The notes under the pieces are model-generated. The model saw nothing but the letters and a program-made list of their open reading frames with translations, had not been told where the DNA came from and made no database searches. A stretch of 64,000 nt of DNA from an uncultured Trueperaceae bacterium (GTDB taxonomy: Bacteria; Deinococcota; Deinococci; Deinococcales; Trueperaceae): NCBI GenBank assembly GCA_937873495.1, contig CALMXZ010000016.1, forward strand, positions 1-64,000, given 5' to 3'. This document shows, one piece after another, positions 61,501 through 64,000 of the stretch. Numbering within the stretch: the first letter of the stretch is position 1; every line of letters begins with the position of its first letter. A program made the translations under genes and the position numbers.

Positions 61501-62462
61501 CCCGTCGTATCCCGGGAGGCGACGAGGCGTTCGACGACGCGCTGCGGGTCGTACGCATGTACTACCTCCTCGGCCTCACCACGACGGAGATCGCCAAGCA
61601 GATCGGCCTCGCGCGCCCGACCGTTTCCCGCCTGCTGAGCTGGGCGCGGGAGAACGGGCTGGTCGAGTTCAGGATCAACGACCATAGGGAGAGGCAGCTG
61701 TCGATCGAGACCAAGCTCGAGGAGCTGTTCCACCTCGCCGATGTCAAGGTCGTGCCTTGCCCGCCCGATCAACGCGTCGAGGACCGCCAGCGCAACGTGG
61801 CGGCCTTCACCGCTCACTACCTGAACGGGCTCGTCAAGGCAGGGAGCACCATCTCGCTAGCCTGGGGGGCAACGATCTCGCTCCTGGCCAGGAGCCTCAT
61901 CCCCAAGCCGCTACCCGGGGTCACCATCGTCCAGATGAACGGCTCAGGCAACAGCGGCCTGGGAACGGAGTTCGCCGCCGAGATCATCTCGACCTTCGCT
62001 CAGAACTACTCCGCGGCCACGCACCTGCTCCCCATCCCGGCGTACTTCGACGACCCTAGCACCAAGGAAGCCATGTTCCGGGAGCGCTCGATCAGGCGCA
62101 TACGGGCTATCGCCGAGACCGCGCAGATCCTCTTGTTCAGCATCGGCGCGCCTGACGCCGACTCGTACGTCTACCGCGCTGGCTACGTCGAGAACCGCGA
62201 GCTCACCGCACTGCGCAGCCAAGGGGTCGTAGGCGACATCGGCGCCGTCTTCTTCCGGGCGGACGGCAGTTACAAGGACATCGAGATGAACCTCCGTTCC
62301 AGCGGCCCGGACCTCGCCACCCTGGCTAGCCATCAGCACGCGATCTGCCTCGTGGCCGGCGAGAAGAAGCTGGATGGCCTGCGGGGAGCGCTGCGCGGCG
62401 GCTTCCTGAACACGTTGATCATCGATCAACCTACCGCCGAGCTGCTTGCGACGAGCGCGTGA
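61497..62462 (+). CDS. SorC/DeoR-type sugar-binding transcriptional regulator
   Basis: A 321-residue regulator. The N-terminal HTH is MYYLLGLTTTEIAKQIGLARPTVSRLLSWARENGLV. The C-terminal sugar-phosphate sensor domain of SorC type has ISLAWGATISLLARSL, IVQMNGSGN and AEIISTFAQNY, with LLFSIGAPDADSYVYRAGY and GVVGDIGAVFF further on. The start overlaps the HAD stop. It is a likely controller of the palindrome in the HAD promoter and perhaps of the divergent transporter operon, with a phosphorylated triose or glycerol phosphate as a plausible ligand. Confidence 0.92.
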   Translation: MTRRIPGGDEAFDDALRVVRMYYLLGLTTTEIAKQIGLARPTVSRLLSWARENGLVEFRINDHRERQLSIETKLEELFHLADVKVVPCPPDQRVEDRQRNVAAFTAHYLNGLVKAGSTISLAWGATISLLARSLIPKPLPGVTIVQMNGSGNSGLGTEFAAEIISTFAQNYSAATHLLPIPAYFDDPSTKEAMFRERSIRRIRAIAETAQILLFSIGAPDADSYVYRAGYVENRELTALRSQGVVGDIGAVFFRADGSYKDIEMNLRSSGPDLATLASHQHAICLVAGEKKLDGLRGALRGGFLNTLIIDQPTAELLATSA

Positions 62463-62469
62463 GGCGAAC

Positions 62470-64000
62470 GTGCCCAATGACACTGCCGACCTGACCCCCA
62501 CCGCCGAGCGCGAAGCGCGCCTGCGGCGCCTGGCCACCGAAGAGTTCGACGTCCTGGTGATCGGCGGCGGCGCGACGGGCACCGGCGCGGCCCTCGACGC
62601 GGCGTCGCGCGGACTCTCAGTGGCGTTGGTCGAACGGGGCGACTTCGCGGTCGGCACCAGCAGCCGTAGCACCAAGCTCCTGCACGGCGGGGTGCGCTAC
62701 CTCGAGCAGGCCGTCAAGCGCCTGGACCGCGGGCAGCTCCATCTCGTGAGGGAGGCACTGCGGGAGCGGTGGTTGCTGCTGAGGAACGCGCCCCACCTGA
62801 CGCGCTCCCTACGGCTCGTTACACCCCTGTACGGCGCCTGGGAGGCCCCTTACTACGTGGCGGGGCTCAAGCTCTACGACCTCCTGGCGGGACGGTCCAA
62901 CCTGGAGCCCAGCCGCTGGGTGAACCGCACGACGGCGTTGCAGCACTTCCCGACGCTCAAGGCCGCCGCGCTACGCGGGGCCGTCGAGTACCACGACGGC
63001 CAGTTCGACGACGCGCGCATGAACGTCGCGCTGGCCATCACGGCCGAGGAGCAGGGCGCGGTCGTGGTGAACTACGTCGAGGCGACCGCCCTGATCAAGA
63101 AGCGCGGGGCCATCTCGGGCATCGTCGCGGTCGATCGCCGACCGGACCCGAGCGGCGCGCCGCGCGCCGGCGCACCGGCCGCCGGCTTCGAGGTCCGCGC
63201 GCGCGTGGTCGTGAACGCGGCGGGCCCGTTCGTCGACGCGGTGCGCGAGCTGGACGACGCCGGGCTCGAGCCGATGCTCGAGGTGAGCTCTGGCGCGCAC
63301 GTGGTGCTGCCCGGCCGGCTATGCCCGCCCGCTACGGGGCTGTTGATCCCGAAGACGGAGGACGGCCGCGTGCTGTTCCTCCTGCCGTGGCTCGGTCATA
63401 CCCTGGTCGGCACCACCGACCACCCGGCGGCCGTCGAGGCGTCCCCGAGGCCGACCGAAGACGACATCTCGTACATACTTCGGCACCTGCGGCTCTACTT
63501 CGACCTTCCCCTCGAGCGGTCCGACATCCTGGCGGCGTGGTCGGGGCTCCGGCCCCTGGTGCGCGCAGGCGACCACGGGCATGCCGGGAGCGACCGGGCC
63601 GAAGCAGATCTTGGCGCGCACGGCCGGAGGGGCAACGACGCCGGCACCGCAGGCATCTCTCGCGATCACACCGTGGTGGTCAGCGAGGCCGGCCTCGTGA
63701 CGGTCACCGGCGGCAAGTGGACCACGTACCGCAGGATGGCCAAGGACGCGATCGACGCGGCGGTGAGGCACGGCGGGCTGGCGCCCAGCCGCCCCTCGGG
63801 TACCGAGCATCTCGTGCTCGCCGGCGGGGAGGACTTCGAAGCGCGCGGCGGCGAGCTGCTGGTGCGAGAGTTCGGGCTCGCGCCGGACCAGGCGGCGCAT
63901 CTGAACTCGGCTTACGGGAGCCGCGCACGGCAGGTAGCGCTACTGGCTCGAGCCGGCTTCGGCGAGCGCCTCGTCGCCGGCTATCCCTACATCGAGGCGG
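62470..64000 (+). CDS. glpD: Glycerol-3-phosphate dehydrogenase, FAD-dependent (partial, runs off the window)
   Basis: At least 510 residues with no stop before the window end. The FAD-binding N-terminus LVIGGGATGTGAALDAASR is followed by VERGDFAVGTSSRSTKLLHGGVRYLEQA, the GlpD signature. FPTLKAAALRGAVEYHDGQFDDARMN, VNAAGPFVD, PKTEDGRVLFLLPWLG..LVGTTD and TVTGGKWTTYRRMA also match. The enzyme oxidises glycerol-3-phosphate to dihydroxyacetone phosphate at the membrane and passes electrons to quinone. GTG 62470 starts 7 bases after the sorC stop, so it is in the same operon. An insertion near 63585-63650 (GSDRAEADLGAHGRR...) looks specific to this lineage. Confidence 0.93.
   Translation, partial: MPNDTADLTPTAEREARLRRLATEEFDVLVIGGGATGTGAALDAASRGLSVALVERGDFAVGTSSRSTKLLHGGVRYLEQAVKRLDRGQLHLVREALRERWLLLRNAPHLTRSLRLVTPLYGAWEAPYYVAGLKLYDLLAGRSNLEPSRWVNRTTALQHFPTLKAAALRGAVEYHDGQFDDARMNVALAITAEEQGAVVVNYVEATALIKKRGAISGIVAVDRRPDPSGAPRAGAPAAGFEVRARVVVNAAGPFVDAVRELDDAGLEPMLEVSSGAHVVLPGRLCPPATGLLIPKTEDGRVLFLLPWLGHTLVGTTDHPAAVEASPRPTEDDISYILRHLRLYFDLPLERSDILAAWSGLRPLVRAGDHGHAGSDRAEADLGAHGRRGNDAGTAGISRDHTVVVSEAGLVTVTGGKWTTYRRMAKDAIDAAVRHGGLAPSRPSGTEHLVLAGGEDFEARGGELLVREFGLAPDQAAHLNSAYGSRARQVALLARAGFGERLVAGYPYIEA

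Overview
The window is high-G+C bacterial DNA with gene-dense operons, ATGA-type overlaps, lipobox lipoproteins and Ig-like repeat surface proteins. Promoters have the form TTGACA-17-TAnnnT. This fits the Deinococcota, perhaps a Trueperaceae-like lineage, but the placement is an inference from gene style: there is no rRNA or other marker gene here.

Region 1 (1-24.2 kb) is an envelope and exopolysaccharide region. It begins with an incomplete aldose-1-epimerase and an Ig-like lipoprotein. A Pel/galactosaminogalactan-like locus follows. It holds two tandem cassettes, each pairing a small lipoprotein with a large lipoprotein that has an Agd3-like (CE18-type) polysaccharide deacetylase head, an array of about 85-residue Ig-like repeats (21 in one, 4 in the other) and a Cys-containing InlB-like tail. 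After these come a PelF-like glycosyltransferase, a polytopic membrane protein and a GH114 galactosaminidase-like protein, with a convergent GH114 lipoprotein. The upstream regions of three of these transcripts carry the same pseudoknot-forming RNA element, with compensatory base changes in both helices. I could not assign it to a known riboswitch class. A subtilisin lipoprotein closes the region.

Region 2 (24.2-55.3 kb) is visibly less G+C-rich and is an accessory catabolic region. An IclR regulator and a PuuE-type deacetylase diverge from an operon of peptide-type ABC importer genes, TldD/TldE, a signal-less substrate-binding homologue, an RraA-like protein, a DMT permease, an SDR remnant and an AstE/AspA-like hydrolase. 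A long minus-strand block holds a second importer, M24 and M20 family hydrolases, two metal-dependent amidohydrolases, a second signal-less substrate-binding homologue, AroM, an allantoinase/hydantoinase-like enzyme, a DapA-like lyase, a P450, a GntR/FCD regulator and a formamidase. Together they look like uptake and stepwise hydrolysis of an amide- or ring-containing nitrogen compound, substrate unknown. A truncated AbiEi-like antitoxin marks the right edge.

Region 3 (55.3-64 kb) holds a phosphoribosyltransferase, a glycerophosphodiester phosphodiesterase and a third peptide-type importer. These diverge from a HAD phosphatase, a SorC regulator and glycerol-3-phosphate dehydrogenase (cut by the window end). 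The set suggests glycerophosphodiester or glycerol-phosphate use.

None of the three importers has ATPase genes here, and each secreted substrate-binding gene is followed by a strong intercistronic hairpin.
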